Origin: Candidatus Poribacteria bacterium
Lineage (GTDB): Bacteria > Poribacteria > WGA-4E > WGA-3G
Assembly (NCBI GenBank): GCA_022820835.1
Contig: JAJEET010000127.1
Span: 1 to 51,541, forward strand
DNA: 51,541 nucleotides
Direction: 5' to 3'
Shown: positions 33,711 to 41,838 of the stretch, one piece after another
Numbering within the stretch: the first letter of the stretch is position 1
Layout of the letters: each line of letters starts with the position of its first letter
The notes under the pieces: generated by a model
What the model was told of the DNA's origin: nothing
What the model saw: only the letters and a program-made list of their open reading frames with translations
The model's database searches: none
Position numbers and translations under genes: made by a program

Positions 33711-34682
33711 TCAAACGACTAATGCGATGGCGGCGAGGTCGCCTAACGTCTCGCCCAATTGTGCGGGTTTGATTTTGACGGCTTCCGCGGGGCGCGTCAT
33801 TGCGAATTTTGCTACGGTTTTCCTGATAGGATCGAGTAAAAGGTCACCCGCAGCGATTGCGATTGTTCCCAATAAAACGATGTCAGGGTTCAGAATATTG
33901 ACCAGATTTGCGATCCCCCATCCCATATAATATGCGGTTTCGTCAACGAGTTGCAAAGCCAACGCATCCCCTGTCCGCGCTGCTGCGAGTACGTGTTCCG
34001 ATTTGACAGTTTCAATACATCCGTTCGTTAGTTTTAGGAGTTCAGTCGTTGCTGTTTTTCGCGTTTCGCGTTGTTTTCGTATCGCTGCTTGTGCGCGGCG
34101 TGCGATAGCGGGTCCGGAACAGAGTGCTTCAAGACATCCGCGTTTCCCACATCCACAGGGTGGTCCGTCGGGTAGCAGTATTTGGTGTCCGACCTCGCCA
34201 GCACAGTCGTTGGCACCGTGGTAAATCTGTCCGTTGATAACAATACCGCCGCCGATTCCGGTGCTCATTGTCATATAGAGGAGTGCGCTGTACCCGCGTC
34301 CGCCGCCGAATCTATACTCTGCGAGTGCACTGGCATTTGCGTCGTTCTCAATCGTTACGGGAATCCGAAATTCGGATTCGAGTTTCGCTTTGAGCGGTAG
34401 CGCGTCCCATCCTGGTAGATTCGGTGGTGAATAGACGACTCCGGTTTTTGTATCCAAGGGGCCGCCGCAGCTGACACCCATTGCTGAGATTGCGTTCTGC
34501 TTTAAACCTGCGAGTTCAACGGTCTCGCGGACCATATCAAAGAGCAATTGGAGTGCGTATTCTGGTCCTCGTTCTGCGAACGTCGGTTTTCGTACTTTGC
34601 TAAGGATGTGTCCGGTGTTATCGGCGGCGACGGTGGCAAGTTTCGTTCCGCCGATGTCAATTCCGACGACGTTTGTTTTCAT
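33711..34682 (-). CDS. ROK-family sugar kinase (glucokinase-like)
   Basis: The 323-residue protein has the ROK phosphate-binding VGIDIGGTKLATVAADN at the N-terminus, ENDANASALAE around the catalytic Asp, GIGGGIVINGQIYHGANDCAGE, and the zinc-binding CGCGKRGCLEAL (about 178-189). ROK kinases phosphorylate glucose, mannose, N-acetylglucosamine and the like with ATP. No N-terminal DNA-binding domain is present, so it is an enzyme, not a ROK repressor. The start overlaps the FGGY kinase stop by four bases. The sugar is not certain. Confidence 0.88.
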   Translation of the reverse strand: MKTNVVGIDIGGTKLATVAADNTGHILSKVRKPTFAERGPEYALQLLFDMVRETVELAGLKQNAISAMGVSCGGPLDTKTGVVYSPPNLPGWDALPLKAKLESEFRIPVTIENDANASALAEYRFGGGRGYSALLYMTMSTGIGGGIVINGQIYHGANDCAGEVGHQILLPDGPPCGCGKRGCLEALCSGPAIARRAQAAIRKQRETRKTATTELLKLTNGCIETVKSEHVLAAARTGDALALQLVDETAYYMGWGIANLVNILNPDIVLLGTIAIAAGDLLLDPIRKTVAKFAMTRPAEAVKIKPAQLGETLGDLAAIALVV

Positions 34683-36184
34683 AGCTGGTAATTCAGGTTG
34701 CGTAGTGCTGGGTAAATCTGCTCGTACGTTTTTAATTTTTCATCATACTGTTGTGCGATTTCTTCTCTTGGATAGTAGGTGTCGCGCGGTGTGACGAGCT
34801 GCTCGACAGCTGATTCAATAGAGTTATACTTGCCGATAGCTGTGCCAGAGAGGATAGCGGTCCCGAGGCAGACCCCTTCGGATATATCCAATGCGATGAC
34901 CTTTTTACCGAACATATCCGCTTTGAGTTGTAGCCATTTCTCAGATTTCGCGCCGCCGCCGATGGCTCGGACTTCGTTTATGACGACACCTGCGTCCTGT
35001 AGCATAGCGAGGTTCTGTTTAATTTCGTAGCTAATGCCTTCGAGAATCGCTTTGACGAGTTCCGCTTTGGTTGTCGAAAGTGTTAACCCGACAATCGCGC
35101 CTTTTGATTCTAAATCGAGTGCTGGTGTCCCAGAACCGGTAAAATGTGGTAGTACCATCGCTGTTCCGGGTGCATCGGGGATATTGTCTAAGAGTATATC
35201 GTAGACATCGCGTCCTTCTGCTGCTGCTTGTTCGGTTTCCGCTTGTGCGAGGGTGTCTCTATACCATCGTAGTACGACACCGCCGCTGGATACGAAACCG
35301 AGTGTGACATATAATCCTTCAACGACGTGGGGGTAGCAAGCGAAATTTCCGTCAATCATCTGCTGATTGATGACAGGTTCCGTAAAAGCGGGTGCGATAC
35401 ATTCGACTGTCCCTGTAGCGTCCATGACTTCGCCGCTTCGGATGATGCCTGCGCCTAAGGCACCACACGGTTGGTCGTGCCCACCGGTAACGCAGACCAC
35501 GCCTTTCGGGAGGCCGAGTTCGTCAGCGATTTTGGTGTTTACTTCACCGATGACAGTCCCTGATGGTGCGGTCTCTGGGAACAGGTTCGGATCGATGTCC
35601 GCTAAGTTGAGCATTTTTTCTGACCAGCACTTATTGATGATGTCGAAAGCCATCGTGCGTGCCGCGAGCGAGTGGTCTACGACAGGTGGAATACCGAGTT
35701 TGAAGTAGACGAAATCTTCAAAACCGAGGAATTTGGATACCTGCCGATAGATGTCGGGTTGGTTTCGCTGTATCCAGATCAGTTTTGCGAGTGTATGTAT
35801 ATCGCTGATCGGCATCCCGGTAATTTGCATCACTTCGAGAGGTGTTATCTCTTGCTTTAATTCGTCGCAGATGCCTGCAGTGCGGGCATCGAAAGTTGTG
35901 ATAGCGTTCGCTAAAATCTGTCCGGTGTCTGAGACCGGTGTAACGGCTTCACCTTGTGAGGCGACGCTGATCGCCTCAATGGGGTCGGATTTCGTCTGTG
36001 CGGCGACCTGTTGGATGCCGGTTGCGATATTTTGCCAGACAACATTTGTGTCGAGTTCGGACCAACCGGTTTGCGGATGGTTCAACGGATATTCGCCATA
36101 CGCTTGTGCGAGGAGCGTCCCGTCCTCGCCGAACGCGATGACTTTGCACCCTGTCGTGCCAACATCAATTCCCAAAAGACTCAT
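34679..36184 (-). CDS. FGGY-family carbohydrate kinase, xylulokinase-like
   Basis: The 501-residue protein starts LLGIDVGTTGCKVIAFGEDG, the FGGY nucleotide loop, and has TGGHDQPCGALGAG, MDATGTVECI, and the C-terminal RAIGGGAKSEKWLQLKADMF with the second signature. The length fits xylulokinase or related ketose/polyol kinases. A PHFTGSGTPALDL stretch also matches the group. GGAG lies 12 bases before the ATG. It is coupled to the ROK kinase by a four-base overlap. The xylose isomerase-like gene lies far away, so the substrate is open. Confidence 0.87.
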   Translation of the reverse strand: MSLLGIDVGTTGCKVIAFGEDGTLLAQAYGEYPLNHPQTGWSELDTNVVWQNIATGIQQVAAQTKSDPIEAISVASQGEAVTPVSDTGQILANAITTFDARTAGICDELKQEITPLEVMQITGMPISDIHTLAKLIWIQRNQPDIYRQVSKFLGFEDFVYFKLGIPPVVDHSLAARTMAFDIINKCWSEKMLNLADIDPNLFPETAPSGTVIGEVNTKIADELGLPKGVVCVTGGHDQPCGALGAGIIRSGEVMDATGTVECIAPAFTEPVINQQMIDGNFACYPHVVEGLYVTLGFVSSGGVVLRWYRDTLAQAETEQAAAEGRDVYDILLDNIPDAPGTAMVLPHFTGSGTPALDLESKGAIVGLTLSTTKAELVKAILEGISYEIKQNLAMLQDAGVVINEVRAIGGGAKSEKWLQLKADMFGKKVIALDISEGVCLGTAILSGTAIGKYNSIESAVEQLVTPRDTYYPREEIAQQYDEKLKTYEQIYPALRNLNYQL

Positions 36185-36433
36185 TGCTATATTTTCTCCT
36201 TGGTAAAAGATGCGACTATCATATAATAGATTGCAAATTAATGCAAGATTTGGTTTTTGGGTTATCAGTTACGCGGGTGCCTCCAACGCCAAAAAGTTAC
36301 CAAATGGTATCTTTTTTCGTTTTTTGGTATCTTTTCAATTTGATCGTGAACCCAGTTCGCATAAGGGTTTGGACGCGTTTTTCGGACAATTTTTTTAGGA
36401 AAAAAAATATTACCACGGTAAAGTGTAACATTT

Positions 36434-36865
36434 TCAAAATTCTATTTTCACTGTAATATCCTTTGGCAAATCTGCTTCCAACTTTGAAATATAGTCCTTG
36501 ATTACTTGTTCTTTCGCCTGATTCAAGGTCTCAGATATCCAGACTGCCAAATCGCTGAGTGTGCTATATGGAGTTATAGTGAAGCTATGCATCTCGCCAT
36601 CAATGACGAGTACCAGGGGTCCGGCATCTTCGGTATTTTCTGAAGAGGTATCCTCAGTAGATGGGACATCTGTTGCCTCCGCGTCAGTTGATTTAAACAG
36701 TGTCATCGAATCGCGAATGTATGTTTCAATTTGGGGTGCCTCGAAACCGTCATCGGCAGTGTGTTCGATTGCATCTGTGATGACATTCATTGGAATGTGT
36801 AGTTCGCCTAACAACCAATCTCTCGTCACAAGGTATTCTTTTCCGTTCCGTGTATAAGTTGTCAT
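36434..36865 (-). CDS. hypothetical 143-residue protein
   Basis: I do not recognise it. It starts MTTYTRNGKEYLVTRDWLLG, followed by a helical part (25-55), an acidic Ser/Thr/Glu linker (58-80), a short beta segment (LVLVIDGEMHSFTI) and a helical end. AAGGAGTCAAGAAA before the ATG is a strong RBS, which supports real expression. Downstream on the same strand lie a weak TTAC-CGTG-GTAA hairpin and a T-run (about 36403-36420). The 36185-36433 gap shows nothing else. Confidence 0.6.
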   Translation of the reverse strand: MTTYTRNGKEYLVTRDWLLGELHIPMNVITDAIEHTADDGFEAPQIETYIRDSMTLFKSTDAEATDVPSTEDTSSENTEDAGPLVLVIDGEMHSFTITPYSTLSDLAVWISETLNQAKEQVIKDYISKLEADLPKDITVKIEF

Positions 36866-36959
36866 TTTCTTGACTCCTTTTCAAAAATTGTCGTGCCAAG
36901 TCGTATCTTGTTAGGTATCCGAATCAGATACCCGAAAAACCGAGATAGCCGACTGCCCG

Positions 36960-37070
36960 ATTTGTGTTGGATAATCATATTAAGTTTATATAATAATACT
37001 TATATAAGTTTACATTATTTATATTAACATATATAATTTAGAAATGCAAATTTTTTTACAAAAAAGAAAA
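36960..37070. other. very A+T-rich intergenic stretch
   Basis: About 110 bases consist mostly of TATA, TTATAT and AATATT runs. With the surrounding 36866-37242 gap it separates divergent genes and probably holds promoters for both; no gene is seen. Confidence 0.5.
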
Positions 37071-37078
37071 GTTGACAG

Positions 37079-37108
37079 TTGACAAAATATGTGGTTTTGA
37101 AGTAGAAT
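37079..37108 (+). promoter_or_regulatory. candidate promoter of the PhyH gene
   Basis: TTGACA (37079-37084), 18 bases, TAGAAT (37103-37108). A second TTGACA at 37072 lies seven bases before. A MITE (37142-37206) falls in the resulting leader. Confidence 0.5.
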
Positions 37109-37141
37109 TTTGGATAATAACACTTTCTGGCTTTTTAGTGC

Positions 37142-37206
37142 AGGACTTACGCATTTTTCCATGATAACGGATGTCCGACACCCTGCAAAGGGGCTGGGTA
37201 AGTCCT
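37142..37206. mobile_element. MITE-like element, ends AGGACTTA/TAAGTCCT, short copy
   Basis: The 65-bp element starts AGGACTTA (37142) and ends TAAGTCCT (37206), with CGCATTTTT after the left end as in many such elements. It lacks the AGCACAAACT hairpin of the copy at 24012. It lies in the leader of the PhyH gene. Confidence 0.6.
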
Positions 37207-37242
37207 ATAGTGAATGGATTCAACAGCAACAAGGAGGTTGAC

Positions 37243-38025
37243 ATGCTAACGCAAGAACAGGTCGATTTTTACAACGAGAACGGCTATCTCAAGGTTGAGC
37301 AGCTTTTCACAATAGAAGAAACGGAAGAACTGGCATCTGAGATGGTGAAGATTATCAATAACTGGGGTCAGGAGACGATCGGTTGGCCGGGTCCTTGGCG
37401 TACACGCTACCTTAAAGAAGAGGATCAGCAGACGACGAAGGCAGTGTTTATGCACAACCCACACTTCTATTCGTCAACGTGGGGCCGGGTTATATTCCAC
37501 GAAAGGTTGACGGGTGCTGTGCAGTCTCTTATCGGTGATACGATCCAGTGGCATCATACGGTTTTGCATGCGAAGCCGCCGGAGAAAGGCACCCCGTTCC
37601 CGATGCATCAGGATTACCCGTTCTATCCGCACGATGGACTTGATTTCGTTGATTGTCTTGTTCATCTCGATGATGCACCGTTTGAGAGTGGTGCCCTTCG
37701 GGTCGTTCCGGGTAGCCATAAAGAGGGTCCGCGTGAACACATCACGGGTGAAGGGACTGCGCCACACCTTCCGCCTGATAAATTCCATCCGGATTTCATT
37801 GACTCGATTCCGGTGCCTGCTAAGGCGGGTGATGTTATCTTTTTCAGCTACTGCCTTATCCATTGGTCGGAAGTTAATAGGACAGAACAGTGGCGGAAAG
37901 CGGTTCGCTTCGGGTATCATACGCCCGAGATGCGTCCGGTTGGACGTGCGCCGGAGGAACCTTATAACAACATTATGGCTGGTGGATTCAAAGCAAATCC
38001 GACATCCGAAGGTGTAATGGCTTAG
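37243..38025 (+). CDS. phytanoyl-CoA dioxygenase (PhyH)-family protein
   Basis: From the ATG at 37243 the protein is 260 residues. It is an Fe(II)/2-oxoglutarate oxygenase: MHQDYPFYPHDG gives H122 and D124, LIHWSEVN gives H197, and KAVRFGYH gives R212 for 2-oxoglutarate. ALRVVPGSHKEGPREHITG is the usual loop. The longer frame from 37171 would read through the MITE; AAGGAGGT before 37243 settles the start. Members hydroxylate small molecules or natural products; substrate unknown. It stands alone. Confidence 0.9.
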   Translation: MLTQEQVDFYNENGYLKVEQLFTIEETEELASEMVKIINNWGQETIGWPGPWRTRYLKEEDQQTTKAVFMHNPHFYSSTWGRVIFHERLTGAVQSLIGDTIQWHHTVLHAKPPEKGTPFPMHQDYPFYPHDGLDFVDCLVHLDDAPFESGALRVVPGSHKEGPREHITGEGTAPHLPPDKFHPDFIDSIPVPAKAGDVIFFSYCLIHWSEVNRTEQWRKAVRFGYHTPEMRPVGRAPEEPYNNIMAGGFKANPTSEGVMA

Positions 38026-38116
38026 GGACGCACCAGTTGCGTATTGAAAAGGTGATGGCGAGGTAGAAGTCGATTCCGCGGAACGCAAACGGACCCTCCT
38101 CGCCCACGAAAATTTG

Positions 38117-39088
38117 ATGTCATTATTTTTTTTTAGATGTCTTACTATATTCTTCTTTGTGAGTCTGTGTGTGGTTTGCACAGCGCAGGCTGCTGCCGAG
38201 GTGCCTTCGCTCGCGGAACAGATATTCCAAAGGTACCAAGCGCTGCTTTTGCGCGAAGATGTTTATGAGGCATTGCCAGAAGTGCTCATAGAACTCAAGG
38301 TACCAGAGAATCAATCGCTTCTAACGCCTACGACGATATCATCAGTCTTGGATGATCCAGGCATTCTCAAGACCCTTATACCGGATATCAGCGATGAATT
38401 TATATCGTTGATAAAAGAGGATATTGATATCCGAGCGATGCTTAATGATCCGGACGTTCAGATGCTACTTCAAGATCCGATGGCGCTTGATGAACTTGCG
38501 AGGCTCTTGAGCATCGAACCGAGTACAAGTACTGTTAGCATAACGCCTGCATCAATTACGTCTCCTGATATTGGAGAACGGTTTACGATCTCTGTTGACA
38601 TCGCTAACGCTGAATACGTAGCGGGTTATCAGGTAACCCTTCAATTCGATTCGGAGGCAGTCCGATATATTTCATGGGAACAGGGAACGTACCTTGAGGG
38701 GGAACTCTATGATATTCCTGCGAAAATTGGCACAGCCGAAATTTCTCTTGCGTCGACGGCTCGTGTGGCATCAGGTGCTGCAGAAGGTAGACTCTTGCGT
38801 ATAACGTTTGAAGTGGTAAGAATAAAAGCGTCAATACTCTCTTTAAGCGAGGTAGTCCTTGCGAGCGGTTCTGGCAAATCATTGCCTGTGATGACGCAGG
38901 GCGCGGAGATCGCGGAACCTCCGAAACCGGCGTGGGATGTCAACAAGGACGGTGTTGTGAATATTCTGGACTTGACGTTGGTGGCATCGCAGTTCGGCGA
39001 GACAGGCGATATAGATGCGGATGTTAATCGAGACGGTGTTGTGAATATTTTGGATTTGACGTTGGTGGCATCACATTTCGGCGAGTAG
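38117..39088 (+). CDS. exported cohesin-dockerin protein
   Basis: The 323-residue protein has a signal peptide (to about AQAAAE at 27), a helical part (30-140), a cohesin-like domain (about 142-265; VSITPASI, FTISVDIANAEYVAGYQVTL, FDSEAVRYISW), and two dockerin repeats (about 273-322; DVNKDGVVNILDLTLVASQF and DVNRDGVVNILDLTLVASHF) whose Asp/Asn loops bind calcium. Cohesin and dockerin pair in cellulosome-like complexes; having both on one protein could allow chaining or self-association. No RBS is clear at ATG 38117; a TTG at 38114 is also open. Confidence 0.85.
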   Translation: MSLFFFRCLTIFFFVSLCVVCTAQAAAEVPSLAEQIFQRYQALLLREDVYEALPEVLIELKVPENQSLLTPTTISSVLDDPGILKTLIPDISDEFISLIKEDIDIRAMLNDPDVQMLLQDPMALDELARLLSIEPSTSTVSITPASITSPDIGERFTISVDIANAEYVAGYQVTLQFDSEAVRYISWEQGTYLEGELYDIPAKIGTAEISLASTARVASGAAEGRLLRITFEVVRIKASILSLSEVVLASGSGKSLPVMTQGAEIAEPPKPAWDVNKDGVVNILDLTLVASQFGETGDIDADVNRDGVVNILDLTLVASHFGE

Positions 39089-39101
39089 GCGAGAAGTGGA
39101 A

Positions 39102-39125
39102 GGACGGGTTTATGCCCACCCGTCC
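39102..39125. terminator. hairpin between convergent genes
   Basis: GGACGGGT (39102-39109) pairs perfectly with ACCCGTCC (39118-39125). No T-run follows on either strand, so it is a possible non-canonical terminator for the two converging genes. Confidence 0.4.
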
Positions 39126-39137
39126 GTGTTGAAAAAG

Positions 39138-39965
39138 TTAGCGGCGTTTGATGTTGCCCCAGATGGTTGTGAGTTTACCGCCCGGCTGAACCGCCAATCC
39201 GCCAATTGTTTTCATCGCGAGACTCATTTCGTCAACATCAATCACGCGGTCCCATATATAGACCTCAGCGATGACGGCGTTTAGAAACTGTCCGTCTTCA
39301 CGGTGTGCGATGAAAACGGGTCGGTCTCCAGCTTCACAAGGTCCGTTGCCATTATCGCCGGCTTGTGCGACTGGATCCTCTTCGCCATTTATATAAACTT
39401 TCACACCTTCCTTGAGTTTAAAGGTGCCGCATTGATGGCTCCATTCGCCTTGGGGCGCGGCACCGGGTGTACTCGGCTCTGAAACTCCGGAGCCGGGGCA
39501 GTTCCAAACGGACATACCTGCGCCGAAGTCGTCGTAGATATAGAGTGCGAATTCCCACTGATTGGCGCCGCCTTTCATGACGATCGGTTGACGGGTTTGA
39601 GCATGTGCATCGGTGCCAGTCTTGAGCGGTTTTACCCATGCGCAGATCGTGAGTCCTTTCTTATCGTCAAAATGCGAATCGATGTCATTTTTCTGGGTGG
39701 CCATATCGATTTTGACATAGGTTGATTTTCCATCAAATTCCATCGCCTTTCTGATATCGTCGTGTTTGGCATCGACCCATTTCGGTGCGGTCTTACTCAG
39801 TTCGGTATCAAAATTGTTGGGTCCGTGGTCGGCGACTTTTTGCCCTGCGCCTTCGTTGAGAGGTAGATACATCCAGAGCCCATCCTCAATATTCGCGGCA
39901 TTGACGAAAACGGTTGGTATGGATAACGTAACTATCAATAAAGTGAAAAACATAATCCGCTGCAT
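39138..39965 (-). CDS. exported LamG-domain protein, copy B
   Basis: The 275-residue protein has a signal peptide (1-23) and a LamG/concanavalin-like jelly roll (about 28-250): LWMYLPLNEGAGQKV, AMEFDGKSTYVKID, GLTICAWVKPL, GEWSHQCGTFKL, VKVYINGEE and VIAEVYIWDRVIDVDEM. Such domains usually bind glycans. It is close to copy A along its length. It ends PGGKLTTIWGNIKRR, a tail shared with two other LamG proteins here. AAAGGAG precedes the ATG. Ligand unknown. Confidence 0.88.
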   Translation of the reverse strand: MQRIMFFTLLIVTLSIPTVFVNAANIEDGLWMYLPLNEGAGQKVADHGPNNFDTELSKTAPKWVDAKHDDIRKAMEFDGKSTYVKIDMATQKNDIDSHFDDKKGLTICAWVKPLKTGTDAHAQTRQPIVMKGGANQWEFALYIYDDFGAGMSVWNCPGSGVSEPSTPGAAPQGEWSHQCGTFKLKEGVKVYINGEEDPVAQAGDNGNGPCEAGDRPVFIAHREDGQFLNAVIAEVYIWDRVIDVDEMSLAMKTIGGLAVQPGGKLTTIWGNIKRR

Positions 39966-39992
39966 TTTTGCTCCTTTAGTGGTTAATTGGGA

Positions 39993-40826
39993 TTAGCGGC
40001 GTTGCTTGACGTCGCCCCATGTGGTTGTGAGTTTGCCGCCCGGTTGAACCGGTGTCAATCCACCAATTGTGTTCATGGCAAGGCTCATTTCATCAACATC
40101 GATTACACGTTCCCACATATAGACTTCAGCGATGACAGCATTTAGCCACTGTCCGTCCTCTCGGTGTGCGATGAAGACGGGGCGTTCTCCAGTCTCGCAG
40201 GGTCCGTTGCCGTTATCACCGGCTTCTGCGACAGGGTCTTCTTCGCCGTTGACATAAAATTTCACGCCTTCCGTCAGTTTAAATGTGCCGCATTGGTGGA
40301 TCCATTGGCTTTCTGGTACAATGCCAGGGGCGCTCGGCTCCGAGACTCCTGAACCCGGGCAGTTCCAAACGGACATGCCTGCGCCGAAGTCGTCGTAGAT
40401 ATAGAGTGCGAATTCCCACTGATTGGCGCCGCCTTTCATGACGACAGGCTGACGGGTCTGACCATGAGCGTCGGTTGCAACATTTAGCACCTTGACCCAT
40501 GCGCAAATAGTGAGTCCTTTGTCCGTGTCAAAATGTGAATCAATGTCATTTCCTTGGCTCGCCATGTCAATTTTGACGTAGTTTGAGGTGCCATCAAATT
40601 CCATTGCTGTTCCGATGCTGTTGTGTCCTGAATCCACCCATTTCGGAGGCGTTTCACTGAGTTCTGTCTCAAAGTTGTTGGGACCGTAGTCGGTGACTGT
40701 TTCCCCTGTGCCTTCATTAAGAGGTAGATACAACCAAAGCCCATCCTGAATATCCGCAGCATTCAAGAGCGCGGCGGGTAGAGATAACATAGCTATTAGA
40801 AAAATAAAAAACACAAACCGATACAT
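39993..40826 (-). CDS. exported LamG-domain protein, copy A
   Basis: The 277-residue protein has the same signal peptide and jelly-roll design as copy B: LWLYLPLNEGTGETV, AMEFDGTSNYVKID, GLTICAWVKVL, QWIHQCGTFKL and VIAEVYMWERVIDVDEM. Most residues are identical to copy B, so the pair is a recent tandem duplication. The tail is PGGKLTTTWGDVKQRR. AAAGGAGGAAAAG before the ATG is strong. It is 27 bases upstream of copy B. Confidence 0.88.
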   Translation of the reverse strand: MYRFVFFIFLIAMLSLPAALLNAADIQDGLWLYLPLNEGTGETVTDYGPNNFETELSETPPKWVDSGHNSIGTAMEFDGTSNYVKIDMASQGNDIDSHFDTDKGLTICAWVKVLNVATDAHGQTRQPVVMKGGANQWEFALYIYDDFGAGMSVWNCPGSGVSEPSAPGIVPESQWIHQCGTFKLTEGVKFYVNGEEDPVAEAGDNGNGPCETGERPVFIAHREDGQWLNAVIAEVYMWERVIDVDEMSLAMNTIGGLTPVQPGGKLTTTWGDVKQRR

Positions 40827-40914
40827 CTTTTCCTCCTTTGGCGTTAGTTATTGGATACCTATATTAAATTAGACAGAATGTTAATAGAGTAGGTTCGGAT
40901 TTTGATTGGTAAGT

Positions 40915-40976
40915 TTCGGAGAGCAAGGATCTGCGTGCTAAACGTGAATGTAAGCTCCAGTGTCCTTGTTTCCGAA
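40915..40976. repeat. two-step hairpin between TPR and LamG genes
   Basis: TTCGGA (40915) with TCCGAA (40971-40976) and CAAGGA (40924) with TCCTTG (40963-40968) form a two-part stem with a 33-base loop. It lies between the TPR gene stop and the LamG copy A start, so it could end one transcript or lead the other. Confidence 0.5.
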
Positions 40977-41046
40977 CGCCGTTTGAAAACAAGAAGGAAT
41001 TGCGGGCGGCCCCGCGTTTATACTTAAAGATACGGTTGGAGAGGTG

Positions 41047-41838
41047 TTACCTTTGACGCGCTGCTCGCGCCTGAGCAACTTGCAATAGGTTCTGCGTTTC
41101 AACCGAGTCGGGGTTTAGTTGTAAAGCTCTTTGAAAAGCTTTGACGGCTTCGGGGTATACGCCTTGCTTTGTATGGCACACACCGAGTTCATGATATGCC
41201 TTCGCGTTTTTCGGATAGATTTTTGTGAGTGTAGTGAAGGCTTCCACAGCTTCTGTGAGTTGTTCTGTTTCTCGATAGACGTAGCCGAGCTGCATTAAGG
41301 CATTGTTAAAATCGGGTTGTAGGTGCATCGCCTTTTTGAGTGCAGCAATGGCTTCAGGAAACATGCCTTTATATCTATAAGCGAGACCGATCCCATAATG
41401 CGCGTAGACGAGGGTAGCATCGCGTGTGAGTGCTTTCTGATATTCAGCGATTGCCGCATCCAGCTGCCCCGCGAATCCGTAGGCTCTACCTAAATTGACA
41501 TAAGCCTCCGCCATGTCTGGACGTAACTGAATCACTCGTTTATAGGTCGTAATCGCTTCAGCCAATTTACCCTGCATGACATACACGGTGCCTAAATTGT
41601 GATGTGCTTCAATGAGCGTCGGTTTCATCTTGATAGCCTGTTGGTAAGCGGAAACTGCTTCTTGAAGTCTACCAGCACGCTGGTAAGCATTGCCACGGTT
41701 GTTATAGTCTTGAGCAGTAGGTGAGACCGATGCTTTTGTGGATGTCGTTTTTTTTACGGGTATGCTTTCGTTATTCTGACAACCACTTGTGAGTCCAACA
41801 ACTATGAGAAAGAGGCATCCGAACACTGACAATCTCAT
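41047..41838 (-). CDS. TPR lipoprotein
   Basis: The 263-residue protein has a lipobox LTSGC (about residue 21) and seven tetratricopeptide repeats (about 40-255), such as AYQQAIKMKPTLIEAHHNLG and AFQRALQLNPDSVETQNLLQ. TPRs bind other proteins. The start ATG at 41838 overlaps the stop of the UnbV gene (ATGA); the longer frame from 41919 is inside that gene and rejected. It probably works with the UnbV protein at the outer membrane. Partner unknown. Confidence 0.85.
   Translation of the reverse strand: MRLSVFGCLFLIVVGLTSGCQNNESIPVKKTTSTKASVSPTAQDYNNRGNAYQRAGRLQEAVSAYQQAIKMKPTLIEAHHNLGTVYVMQGKLAEAITTYKRVIQLRPDMAEAYVNLGRAYGFAGQLDAAIAEYQKALTRDATLVYAHYGIGLAYRYKGMFPEAIAALKKAMHLQPDFNNALMQLGYVYRETEQLTEAVEAFTTLTKIYPKNAKAYHELGVCHTKQGVYPEAVKAFQRALQLNPDSVETQNLLQVAQARAARQR

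Noticed and set aside
8061..36184. A xylose operon (isomerase-like gene plus FGGY kinase)
   Set aside because: The genes are about 26 kb apart on opposite strands, so no operon can be claimed.
37171..37242. Upstream extension of the PhyH gene
   Set aside because: It would read through the AGGACTTA element, and AAGGAGGT precedes the ATG at 37243.
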